In this document: positions 8,901 to 15,691 of the stretch, piece after piece
How the letters are laid out: every line of letters starts with the position of its first letter
Numbering within the stretch: position 1 is the stretch's first letter
Origin: Bacillota bacterium
GTDB taxonomy: Bacteria > Bacillota > Limnochordia > DUMW01
NCBI GenBank assembly: GCA_012839765.1
Contig: DUMW01000017.1
Coordinates: 1-41,892 of the forward strand
Reading direction: 5' to 3'
DNA length: 41,892 nt
Translations under genes and position numbers: made by a program
Notes under the pieces: model-generated
Seen by the model: the letters and a program-made list of their open reading frames with translations, nothing else
Told to the model about the DNA's origin: nothing
Databases searched by the model: none

Positions 8901-10041
8901 TCAAAGCATCTTCGCTTAAGGTTTTTGCCTCTTGCCCATAGGCCAAAGCTTCAGTGGATCTAGTCAGAGCCAAATCACTGTTCTGGACGGCGTTCTTAGC
9001 CATCTCCTTAATCTCATTGTCCAGCACGTCTCCAAACTGCTGCACTAAAGCCTCAGCCCGGTTTGCCGTCGCAGCAGTGACGTCACTCAAGGTCTCAAGT
9101 TCAGCCACAACCTTCTGAATCTCAGCCACTTGCTGCTGAGCCTCTGCGGCTGTGGAATAGGCAACATTACCAATGCGCATAGCTTCAGTGGCTGCGTCCT
9201 TACTGGCCTCGGCAATCTCGCTGCTGACACGGGCAACCTCAAGAGCCCTTTCCACCGCCACTTGGGCCTCCGCCAGAGCCTTAGCGTAGTCAGCCAACTG
9301 ATTATCCAGTCGTTCAGTGCTACTGGCTGCCAATTCGGCAATAAGCCTTACTTGGTCGAGATCGTTGTACAGTTCCGCAATCTCTTCACTGCTCACCAGC
9401 AACTCCAAAGCTTCTTCCTTGGAGAGCCCGGGAGTGAGCTCACTGAGTCTCTCCGCAACCAAGTCGGTTACGAGGGCTCTAACGTAGACCTCGATCTGCT
9501 GTTTAAAGGCATCTTGTTCAGCTGTCAACTGCTCAAGAAGCAATGCCTTTGCAGCGTCAAAGTCAGCCTGCAAACCAAGCTTCGCCTTTTCTAGACTAGC
9601 TTTAATCTCTTCCTTTTGCTCCATGGATGCTCTGTCTAGGACAGCCATGGCCTCGGCAAACTTGGCAGAAAGGGCATCAAGCTCTGCAGCGATTACATCC
9701 GCCAGCTCTCCAGATACATCCTCGCTGATGCGGGCCGCAAAGCTCTGCAACTTTTCATCCAGTTGCCAATCGATCTCAGAGGCCGCAAAGTCTTTGATAT
9801 CCTCGATGAGCCGGGATACCACCATGGCCATTTCATACCTGGTAAATGCATTGCTACCCTTAAACTCTCCATCAGGATAACCAATGACGATTCCAGCCGC
9901 AGCCAGATCAACAATGGCATCATAGGCCCAATGATGATCGGGCACATCCGGAAACGGCATTTTTGATGCATGAGTAGTAAAAACTAATCCTACCACAAGT
10001 ACAAGGATCGCAACAACTACAGGCGTTGTTCGTTTTAACAT
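5908..10041 (-). CDS. Giant SLH / coiled-coil / outer-membrane beta-barrel protein (SlpA/OmpM-like)
   Basis: This is a 1377-residue protein with a signal peptide (1-26). A single SLH domain spans about 28-85 (FPDVPDHHW near the start, TRYEMAMVVSRLIEDI near the end). About 670 residues of Ala/Glu/Leu-rich helix follow (about 85-755) with strong heptad character. A beta-rich region begins at about residue 757 and ends in Phe (VGFTF), as expected for a barrel. The order matches Deinococcus SlpA, whose trimeric coiled coil links a cell-wall-bound SLH domain to a large outer-membrane barrel. The coiled coil holds 53-residue repeats (from residue 491). AGGGAGG lies 10 bases before the ATG. A terminator follows and a 350-base gap precedes it, so it is probably a single-gene unit. 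Confidence 0.88.
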   Translation of the reverse strand: MLKRTTPVVVAILVLVVGLVFTTHASKMPFPDVPDHHWAYDAIVDLAAAGIVIGYPDGEFKGSNAFTRYEMAMVVSRLIEDIKDFAASEIDWQLDEKLQSFAARISEDVSGELADVIAAELDALSAKFAEAMAVLDRASMEQKEEIKASLEKAKLGLQADFDAAKALLLEQLTAEQDAFKQQIEVYVRALVTDLVAERLSELTPGLSKEEALELLVSSEEIAELYNDLDQVRLIAELAASSTERLDNQLADYAKALAEAQVAVERALEVARVSSEIAEASKDAATEAMRIGNVAYSTAAEAQQQVAEIQKVVAELETLSDVTAATANRAEALVQQFGDVLDNEIKEMAKNAVQNSDLALTRSTEALAYGQEAKTLSEDALKVGQSAQVSATEALTVAKEGFEVSKSAEQIAREASELATKLQQVVDVLNSQMESFDLQLAALSKDTDALKALIDLKTASIVEQLTVVKADLAEEIDAVYAFVNARNAVIESKIEDVVFRIGRTNLALERVEAELDASEAELREEIDALYGFLSLFESKDRVLESKIEDVLFRLGRANLAMERLEAKLDGSAAELRDEIEGLYGVLSMYESKDKILESKIEDVLFRLGRANLAMERLEAKLDGTEAELLEEIDALYGMLSLFESKNAVLQSKIDDLMFRIDRTNLRADLLEANIDLLEEKVQANAAALSNLQGLVATLDGEIKALKANQVQLEARVAQLEKGQGELFAAVDDLDKATTQLRKDHDALAGAFDEFVAKFGNFWLYGDTKLELVNRAVVAGDAAKLYKDPHERDSKSSFPAVYDLPTSQFAHKLTIGFEAYPSDNVLVKGNLATLTNFFGGTPDFAVRLADMNVTVETPNVLRLVYFGSLDDNQIAGTFDKYTIDKKKIESLKMFGAKANLVLSDNLRADAYFSRLDVGEYLAAVYGEYDISGGKLYGRFVSWFTDPYVGAGAPAYARDRVAQVGAVGTVANFDYDLKYTLDKLGKDPASATELKLKTRIGAVDFDVWFGNVDDNFSPKFAKALSTQDGDLLPDQREYVLSASVPVLGATFKQEVGRLDTSVTQGHYKLSNITALKGVDLRGFVFDYERRDVTTNDVSGKSGQVENLLEAKANVFDFSLQGAYFTRNLDTTADVDHIIGRMSLSRKINPFDLPVVLTVDAANLRMLSADDRQHYRVALDIDNMPLGPGISFDATFQWITRDILDNKWTEVDKWQDNRKTIGGLKSVMDVGDGLSFAAGYQLTTTEDLVTAAVTEKIGTASIGLDYVGRLFDTNIGVGIAYDQSNDLLNSVSLAPETKLSLTADREVYGGSLRLEAKQSTGLDVKRSDRYTARTADVKYVYPLGNGFNLSLSSEYASLNWETNVDEDYKVWEALATVGFTF
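8005..8571 (-). repeat. 53-residue (159-bp) tandem repeats in the coiled coil
   Basis: Three full copies begin with SKIED at residues 491, 544 and 597, and a degenerate partial copy (SKIDDLMFRI) begins at residue 650. Each full copy has the layout SKIEDVxFRxGRxNLAxER, then ELxEEIDALYG, then LSLFESK. The DNA of two neighbouring copies is almost identical over about 50 bases (from 8191 and from 8350, exactly 159 bases apart), which points to recent duplication or gene conversion. Confidence 0.9.
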
Positions 10042-10391
10042 GTGATAGTACCCTCCCTCATAAGCATGTCAAACTCCTTCACACACATCCCCTATGTAAG
10101 TGGTGCCTCCATAGGGTACGACAGTTTCGATTTCAATCTCAATCTATGATATACTCAACTGCCCGGCTGGTATCTGCGCTACTACGAAAGAATAGCACCT
10201 CCCTTTCGGCAATGTACCTGCCGGACGCTAGATGGAGATCGCGTACAGACAACATCCGGCACTTCAATATCACATTCGCTAGTTGCCTGCAAAATCCTTC
10301 TTGAAATGCAAGATATCTTCAGCTGAAAGGGGCTGCAGTAAGTGGAAAGCAACAAATTCTGTCTTGAGTGATGTCTCAAATCGTAACGGGA
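10042..10391. other. 350-base intergenic region upstream of the giant SLH gene
   Basis: No convincing gene was found here. A 7-bp inverted repeat (CCCTATG at 10090-10096, CATAGGG at 10110-10116) with a 13-base loop lies about 50 bases before the ATG at 10041, in the probable mRNA leader. A small inverted repeat (CGGGA/TCCCG, 10387-10400) overlaps the ktrA stop codon without a T-tract. No promoter with both boxes was clear. Confidence 0.4.
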
Positions 10392-11045
10392 TCAATCCCG
10401 CTGAAAACGCTCAAGCTGCTTTCTAGATCCAATGACTACCAGAATATCGCCAGCAAACAACCGGTCCGTGCCACCGGGCGAAATGTTGACCTCATCACCT
10501 CTTTTCACTACCAGCACTGTAATACCGTACTTCTTGCGCAGATCTATCTCGCCCAAGGTCTTGTTGTCAAACCTCGGGGGAACAATGGTCTCAGCAATAT
10601 GGTATTCGGGAGCGATTTCCATATAGTCTAACAAGTTCACAGAAACCAAAGCCTGAGCCACCCGGACACCCATATCCCGTTCCGGGAACACAACGCGATC
10701 TGCGCCCACCTTCTCCAATACCGTGCCATGGAGATGATTCTGGGCTTTGGCCCAAACCCTCTGCACACCTATGTTTTTTAGGAGCAAAGTAGTAAGGATG
10801 CTGGCCTGAATATCTTGGCCAATCGCTACGATGGCCACATCCACATTCCGTACACCGATCGCATCTAGGGCACGCTCGTCGGTAGTATCGGCCTCCACGG
10901 CCTTAACCACGCGATCGGCGATATTGGCCACCCTTTCGGGATCTTTGTCCACCGCAATAACCTCATAGCCTCTCTCGCTTAACTCCTGGGCCACACTGGT
11001 ACCGAATCGGCCTAAGCCCAAAACAGCAAAGCTCATTGGTTGCAT
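10392..11045 (-). CDS. ktrA: Ktr/Trk potassium uptake regulatory subunit (RCK/TrkA family)
   Basis: The 217-residue cytoplasmic protein has an N-terminal RCK (Rossmann) domain with the nucleotide motif VLGLGRFG and the acidic strand end VIAVDKD. A C-terminal RCK_C domain begins at about residue 135 (TLGEIDLRKKYGITVLVV). KtrA forms a ring that binds ATP/ADP and gates the membrane subunit KtrB. I chose ATG 11045 because GAGGTG lies 7 bases upstream and the Rossmann strand follows directly. A TTG start at 11075 would overlap the end of ktrB. It is the last gene of the lptB-led operon. No clear terminator follows. Confidence 0.92.
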   Translation of the reverse strand: MQPMSFAVLGLGRFGTSVAQELSERGYEVIAVDKDPERVANIADRVVKAVEADTTDERALDAIGVRNVDVAIVAIGQDIQASILTTLLLKNIGVQRVWAKAQNHLHGTVLEKVGADRVVFPERDMGVRVAQALVSVNLLDYMEIAPEYHIAETIVPPRFDNKTLGEIDLRKKYGITVLVVKRGDEVNISPGGTDRLFAGDILVVIGSRKQLERFQRD

Positions 11046-11064
11046 CTGTGAACACCTCGCGCTT

Positions 11065-12432
11065 CTAACCCACAATCACTGTTCCTTCGGGATACCTTAC
11101 TCCAGAACCTGGAAAGCCATGAAACTTGCGACCCAAAGCCAACGCCAGGGTAACAGGTCCTATCCTTCCCACAAACATAAGGATAATCAAAAGAAGTTTG
11201 CTGGAAGAGGACAGTAAGGGAGTAATCCCCGTAGACAAACCTGTTGTACTAAAGGCGGAGACTACCTCAAAAATCACGTCCAGTACTGGCAAGTCCTCGA
11301 TCACCAACATCACCAAGGTCACTGTTAACACCAAGACTAGGGCTAGTATCACGATACTCAACGCTTTACGAACGGTAGTCTCCGGAATGCGTCGACCAAA
11401 GACTACTGTGTCACTCTGACCTTTGATTGTACTAATCACAGTCATCACAAGACACGCGGCAGTCGTTGTCTTAATGCCCCCACCAGTAGAGCCAGGCGAA
11501 GCGCCGATAAACATCAAGAAGATGAAAAAGAAGAGGGTAGCCGCACGCATTCCATCTACAGGAATAGTGCTAAATCCGGCAGTGCGAGGCGAAACCGACT
11601 GAAACCACGTGGCAAGAAGCTTCGTTTCACCCTCTAATGGACCTAAGGTAAGTGGGTTGTTTCCTTCCACACAGAACACGAAGACAAAACTACTGGCCAT
11701 CAGTAGCGAGGTAGTAACCAACACGAGCTTAGAATGCAAAGACAATCTCCGAAAGGACGACCTCAGCAAGAGAGACTTAAGTAACAACTCACCGATCACC
11801 AGAAAACCTAATCCACCGGCGATCACTAGCAGAGATAGCACTATGTTTACGAGCACGTCCCCCACATATGCCTCAAGGTTCGGACCAAGAATGACAAACC
11901 CTGCATTATTGAAAGCAGAGACTGAATGAAACACAGCAAAATACAGCGCTTGTCCGATGGGCATCTTGCCCATCCAACGGATAAAAAGAAAACCAGCACC
12001 AAGGATTTCTAACCCAAGACTTAACCCCAGAACTAATCGAATCAAACGCACCACACCGGATAGGGTAATGGTGTTTAGTTCTTCCTGAATAGCCAGCCGG
12101 TGACGCAGCCCGATACGCTTCCCCAACAACAGGGCAAACAAGGTTGAGATAGTCATGATCCCCAATCCGCCAATTTGAATGAGTAGCATGATGACCAGTT
12201 GACCAAATGTGGAAAAACTAGTAGCTACATCCAAGACGCTCAAACCAGTAACACAAGTGGCGGAAGTAGCCATGAAAACAGCATCAAGAAACGACAACTG
12301 CACACCGGGTTGACAGGAAGCGGGCATCTGAAGCAGTAGACCTCCACCCAGAATCACAATCAGATATCCTAAACCCAATACCTGGGCGGGTCTTAGTTTC
12401 CATCCCGATAACCCAGCAATTCTCCGTACCAT
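11065..12432 (-). CDS. ktrB: Ktr/Trk potassium uptake transmembrane subunit
   Basis: The 455-residue membrane protein has the fourfold M1-P-M2 layout of the SKT superfamily. All four selectivity-filter segments are visible: TCVTGLS, SAFNNAGF, RTAGFST and STTGLSTG. A glycine-rich intramembrane gate segment (GASPGSTGGG) is also present. KtrB moves K+ into the cell, gated by KtrA. Its ATG overlaps the stop of the DUF3084 gene (TAATG), so the two are translationally coupled; ktrA follows after about 20 bases. Placement in one operon with lptB and lptF/G is unusual, and functional coupling is inference only. Confidence 0.93.
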   Translation of the reverse strand: MVRRIAGLSGWKLRPAQVLGLGYLIVILGGGLLLQMPASCQPGVQLSFLDAVFMATSATCVTGLSVLDVATSFSTFGQLVIMLLIQIGGLGIMTISTLFALLLGKRIGLRHRLAIQEELNTITLSGVVRLIRLVLGLSLGLEILGAGFLFIRWMGKMPIGQALYFAVFHSVSAFNNAGFVILGPNLEAYVGDVLVNIVLSLLVIAGGLGFLVIGELLLKSLLLRSSFRRLSLHSKLVLVTTSLLMASSFVFVFCVEGNNPLTLGPLEGETKLLATWFQSVSPRTAGFSTIPVDGMRAATLFFFIFLMFIGASPGSTGGGIKTTTAACLVMTVISTIKGQSDTVVFGRRIPETTVRKALSIVILALVLVLTVTLVMLVIEDLPVLDVIFEVVSAFSTTGLSTGITPLLSSSSKLLLIILMFVGRIGPVTLALALGRKFHGFPGSGVRYPEGTVIVG

Positions 12433-13736
12433 TACTCCGTTCCCTCGGTTACAATTACCTCAAACCCGATTTGTAGTTTACCCGTATTCCACGTCTCATG
12501 ACGTGCCACGGCATTGACGATGACTTCACCCTCCGCCTCCCGCACAGCGGCGATGGCTTCGAAAAATTCCTCTCCAGTTGTCTGCCCCACTCGCCCTTCG
12601 CTATCGGTAATCATCCCTTTCACGATGGCCAGTTCATTTACTTGACGCAAAAGTGCCAGTATTATATCTTCAATATTTTGGGCATCGGTTACCGTAACAC
12701 TAGCAATTACCGCACCCTTATCGAAGACCTTTTGTCTAGGTTTCAGATCAAACCAGATCACCAGCGGCTCTCCCATTACAGTATTGCCATAGGACATAGC
12801 ACGAACTACATAATGTCCACTTTCATTGCCGAGAATACGAACCACCTGGTCAAAGTGTTCCTCTGACAGAAGCACAAGGGCGTAATCATCCTTGCCCTCA
12901 ATACGAGCACCTCGATTCAGAGCAATCTTATTGGCGTTCAACAAGAATTCAACGAGGTCCTGCTGGGCAGCATCATAGCCTTTGCCACCTTCAATAACTT
13001 GAGCATAAACGATCTCATTGGTAGTGAAGATAAAGTGACCATAACGCATCTGTTCGCTGAATCTCTGGTACGCATCATATAGTGCTTGATACTGCTCAAA
13101 GAGGTCAACGATCCTGGCCTCTAGCATGGCTTCCCGTTGCTGCAATTCCTGCAATGTTGCCTGGATCATCTCGCTAGCCGCCTTCAGAGTCTCTACTCGC
13201 TCCCTTTCGAACACCAGTCGCTCTTCGGTGTTAACCAGCGCTGTCTTGGCCTCCAGATAAGCGTTGTGCACCTCCTCGAGCTCTTCCATGGCTACCGTCC
13301 ATTCATGTCGCACCGCTTCCAATTCAGTCATGGCGTCATTCCGTTGTTTTTCCACTAGGGATAGTTCCTCGGTTTTGGCCTCCACTTCCAACCGCAACAA
13401 TTCTACCCTAACTTGCTGTTCGTTCAGGAGCGCCTCGGCCTCACTGAGCAATCTTTGACTTTCCAAGTAGCGGCTTTCGCTCGTAGCTAAAGCCTCTTTG
13501 ATCTCTTCCATGTGAAAAAGAGCCATCCGCACATCTTCTGACACAATAGACAAAATTACCACACTGGCAGCGACAATTACTATGCCGGTGAAGATCGTGA
13601 TGATCATCGAAGTGTATCTGGGTCGAATCCCGAAAAGGGTCAGCCGCTTTTTGCCAACTTTCATCCCAATGCGGTCGCCGATAAAGGCAATAATACCACC
13701 GATAACGAGGAGCACGAGTATTATTAGACCGCCCAC
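12432..13736 (-). CDS. DUF3084-family membrane-anchored coiled-coil protein
   Basis: The protein has about 434 residues. Two N-terminal membrane segments (GLIILVLLVIGGIIAF and about residues 45-65) flank the family hallmark GKKRLTLFGIRPRYTSMI. A long coiled coil (about 75-205) and a globular C-terminal region follow. DUF3084 proteins are found in Cyanobacteria and diderm Firmicutes; their function is unknown. I chose GTG 13736 because GGAGGG lies 7 bases upstream. TTG 13751 is in frame but poorly supported. It lies between lptF/G and ktrB, overlapping the latter, which suggests an envelope role. Confidence 0.85.
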   Translation of the reverse strand: MGGLIILVLLVIGGIIAFIGDRIGMKVGKKRLTLFGIRPRYTSMIITIFTGIVIVAASVVILSIVSEDVRMALFHMEEIKEALATSESRYLESQRLLSEAEALLNEQQVRVELLRLEVEAKTEELSLVEKQRNDAMTELEAVRHEWTVAMEELEEVHNAYLEAKTALVNTEERLVFERERVETLKAASEMIQATLQELQQREAMLEARIVDLFEQYQALYDAYQRFSEQMRYGHFIFTTNEIVYAQVIEGGKGYDAAQQDLVEFLLNANKIALNRGARIEGKDDYALVLLSEEHFDQVVRILGNESGHYVVRAMSYGNTVMGEPLVIWFDLKPRQKVFDKGAVIASVTVTDAQNIEDIILALLRQVNELAIVKGMITDSEGRVGQTTGEEFFEAIAAVREAEGEVIVNAVARHETWNTGKLQIGFEVIVTEGTE

Positions 13737-13755
13737 GATCCGACCCTCCAATCCA

Positions 13756-14847
13756 CTATTTTTTTACCTTAATGATAAGCACCACTGCAGCAACCATCAG
13801 AACCAAATTTGGCAACCAAGCCCCCAAAAAGGGATGCAATGCCCCACTTTCCCCTAGGGCAATACCAAAGGTCATGACGACGTAATAGACCAGGATTATC
13901 GCCATACTCATGCCAAACCCGACCGATGACGCGGAACGATGTGACTGAACACCCAAGGGAGCACCAACAAGGGAAAACATCAACGCAGCAGCCGGCATTG
14001 CATAGCGAGAGTGATATTCTGTGAGCAGTTTGCGATCTATATAACCCGCCTTACTTTTCAAAATATTAATATACTCTCTCAGCTCTCTGGTTGTCATTTC
14101 GTCGGGAGATTTCTGGCTTCTAGCAATATCTGTCGGTCGAAAGGCAATATCGGCGGGCTGTCGTCCCTGGCCAAACCTGATAGTGGATATTCCCTCTTCC
14201 GGATCATGGTAGTATACTTCGGCATCGTTCAAATACCATTGATCCTCATCCCAATATACAGACTTAGCATAGGTCGTGACCTGAGGCTTACCATCAGCTA
14301 GGTCCATGATGGTGACATCGTACATGACCTGGGCTTGTCCATCGAACTCCGCTGCATAGAGAAACCAAGTCATGCGCTGCCTCTCGTACCTTCTAAGGAT
14401 AACATTTTGCTGAACCATTGACAAGCTGGTCCCCTTTACCTCCTCAGCGACGATCCGCGCACTGTGCAAGTTGGCTTTAGGCAAAACGTACGCGCTCACT
14501 ACCAAGGCAAGGCACATCCCTATAAGCCCCACTATCACTGCGGGACGGCTCAGTTGGTAAAAACTCATTCCAGCTGCTCGCATCGCATTGATCTCACTGT
14601 TTGCCGATAGCTGACTCAAAGACATCAATACTCCCAGCAGAACCGCCATCGGCAGCACCCAGACCATAATTTGGGGCAAAGCTAAGCAAAGGAGTAACCC
14701 GGCGGTTTTCCAAGACGCACCGTATTCTGTAACGTAGCGGATAACCCTGAGGATCTCGCTACCTAGAAAAATGCTGCTAAATACACCTATTCCGAATATT
14801 GTGGGGGTCACCAATAGGCGAGCCAGATACCTATCCAACAACCTCAT
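13756..14847 (-). CDS. LPS export ABC transporter permease, LptF/LptG (YjgP/YjgQ) family
   Basis: The 363-residue protein has the family layout. Three N-terminal membrane segments (about 10-30, 55-80, 95-120) precede a periplasmic beta-jellyroll domain (about 125-265), and three C-terminal segments (about 280-360) follow. The early motif [12 protein letters not shown] and the [19 protein letters not shown] coupling-helix region are typical. In E. coli LptF and LptG form a heterodimer with LptB. Only one such gene is present in this window, so a homodimer is possible. Its ATG overlaps the lptB stop by four bases (ATGA), which supports the pairing. Whether it is F or G cannot be said. Confidence 0.92.
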   Translation of the reverse strand: MRLLDRYLARLLVTPTIFGIGVFSSIFLGSEILRVIRYVTEYGASWKTAGLLLCLALPQIMVWVLPMAVLLGVLMSLSQLSANSEINAMRAAGMSFYQLSRPAVIVGLIGMCLALVVSAYVLPKANLHSARIVAEEVKGTSLSMVQQNVILRRYERQRMTWFLYAAEFDGQAQVMYDVTIMDLADGKPQVTTYAKSVYWDEDQWYLNDAEVYYHDPEEGISTIRFGQGRQPADIAFRPTDIARSQKSPDEMTTRELREYINILKSKAGYIDRKLLTEYHSRYAMPAAALMFSLVGAPLGVQSHRSASSVGFGMSMAIILVYYVVMTFGIALGESGALHPFLGAWLPNLVLMVAAVVLIIKVKK

Positions 14848-15563
14848 AGGCTAAACCGATCTCCCAAGTAGAATTTCCGGGCCATTGGATCCAAAGCAAT
14901 CTCGCCGGACGGCCCCTCCACAAGCACACGGCCTTGATGCATGATATAGGCACGGTCGGTGATGCTCAGTGTTTCCCGCACGTTATGATCTGTAATAAGT
15001 AAACCGAGCCCCTTTTCCTTGAGCATGGCAATTATCCCTTGAATATCAGCAACGGCAATTGGGTCTACTCCAGAAAAGGGCTCATCTAACAAAATATAAC
15101 GTGGTTCTGCGGCCAAAGCCCGGGCAATCTCCACCCGGCGCCGTTCTCCTCCAGAAAGAACTGCTCCAGGCTGCTTGCGGATTCCTGCGATATCGAACTC
15201 CTGTAACAACTCTTCGAGCCGCTCTCTGCGCTCCTTCGATGTGAATGGCATCAATTCCAATACCGCCATCACATTGTCCTCGACGCTGAGCTTTCGAAAC
15301 ACAGACGGTTCTTGGGCCAGATAACCGATCCCAAACCGTGCTCGCCTATACATGGGCCAGCGGGTCATGTCGGTTCCATCAATTATTATACGACCGGCGG
15401 AAGGCCTTTCTAGACCAACAATCATGTAAAAGGTCGTAGTCTTTCCCGCACCGTTAGGACCCAGCAATCCGACAATCTCCCCTGGTTCCACTTTTATACT
15501 AACCTCATTGACCACCTTACGTCTTCCATAGCACTTGACCACTTTCTCCACAACTATTGCCAT
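14844..15563 (-). CDS. lptB: LPS export ABC transporter ATP-binding protein LptB
   Basis: This is a 239-residue ABC ATPase. Walker A is GPNGAGKTT, the signature is [15 protein letters not shown], Walker B runs into [12 protein letters not shown] and the switch His is in [11 protein letters not shown]. The FSGVDPIAV and TDHNVRETL wording is characteristic of LptB and the related YhbG group. It powers extraction of LPS from the inner membrane with LptF/G and LptC. ATG 15563 is preferred because [15 protein letters not shown] is the usual N-terminus. ATG 15572 and GTG 15593 are in-frame alternatives. It heads an operon with lptF/G, DUF3084, ktrB and ktrA, apart from lptA, lptC and lptD near 34-37 kb. 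Confidence 0.93.
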   Translation of the reverse strand: MAIVVEKVVKCYGRRKVVNEVSIKVEPGEIVGLLGPNGAGKTTTFYMIVGLERPSAGRIIIDGTDMTRWPMYRRARFGIGYLAQEPSVFRKLSVEDNVMAVLELMPFTSKERRERLEELLQEFDIAGIRKQPGAVLSGGERRRVEIARALAAEPRYILLDEPFSGVDPIAVADIQGIIAMLKEKGLGLLITDHNVRETLSITDRAYIMHQGRVLVEGPSGEIALDPMARKFYLGDRFSL

Positions 15564-15607
15564 TCTTACCATGCTCCCCATCCAGATACCCACGCCGATA
15601 TGCCTTT

Positions 15608-15635
15608 ATTATAACACCACTACCTATAACGGCAA
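15608..15635 (-). promoter_or_regulatory. Promoter of the lptB operon (extended -10)
   Basis: TATAAT (15608-15613) is preceded by TG one base away, an extended -10 element. TTGCCG (15630-15635) lies 16 bases further upstream and touches the terminator of the previous gene. Confidence 0.65.
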
Positions 15636-15662
15636 AGGCCCTCCCAAATCTGGAAGGGCCTT
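15635..15662 (-). terminator. Hairpin terminator after the second TPR gene
   Basis: AAGGCCCTCC and GGAAGGGCCTT form a stem with one bulged base around a 7-base loop. The trailing T-run on the minus strand is short (CCTTTGCC), so it may be only moderately efficient. It separates the TPR genes from the lptB operon. Confidence 0.6.
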
Positions 15663-15691
15663 GCGCATCAAGCGGAAAAGCTAGTCGTCTC

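Noticed and set aside
10182-10379. 65-codon minus-strand frame in the intergenic region between ktrA and the SLH gene
   Set aside because: It starts at a TTG with no ribosome site and shows no domain or signal peptide.
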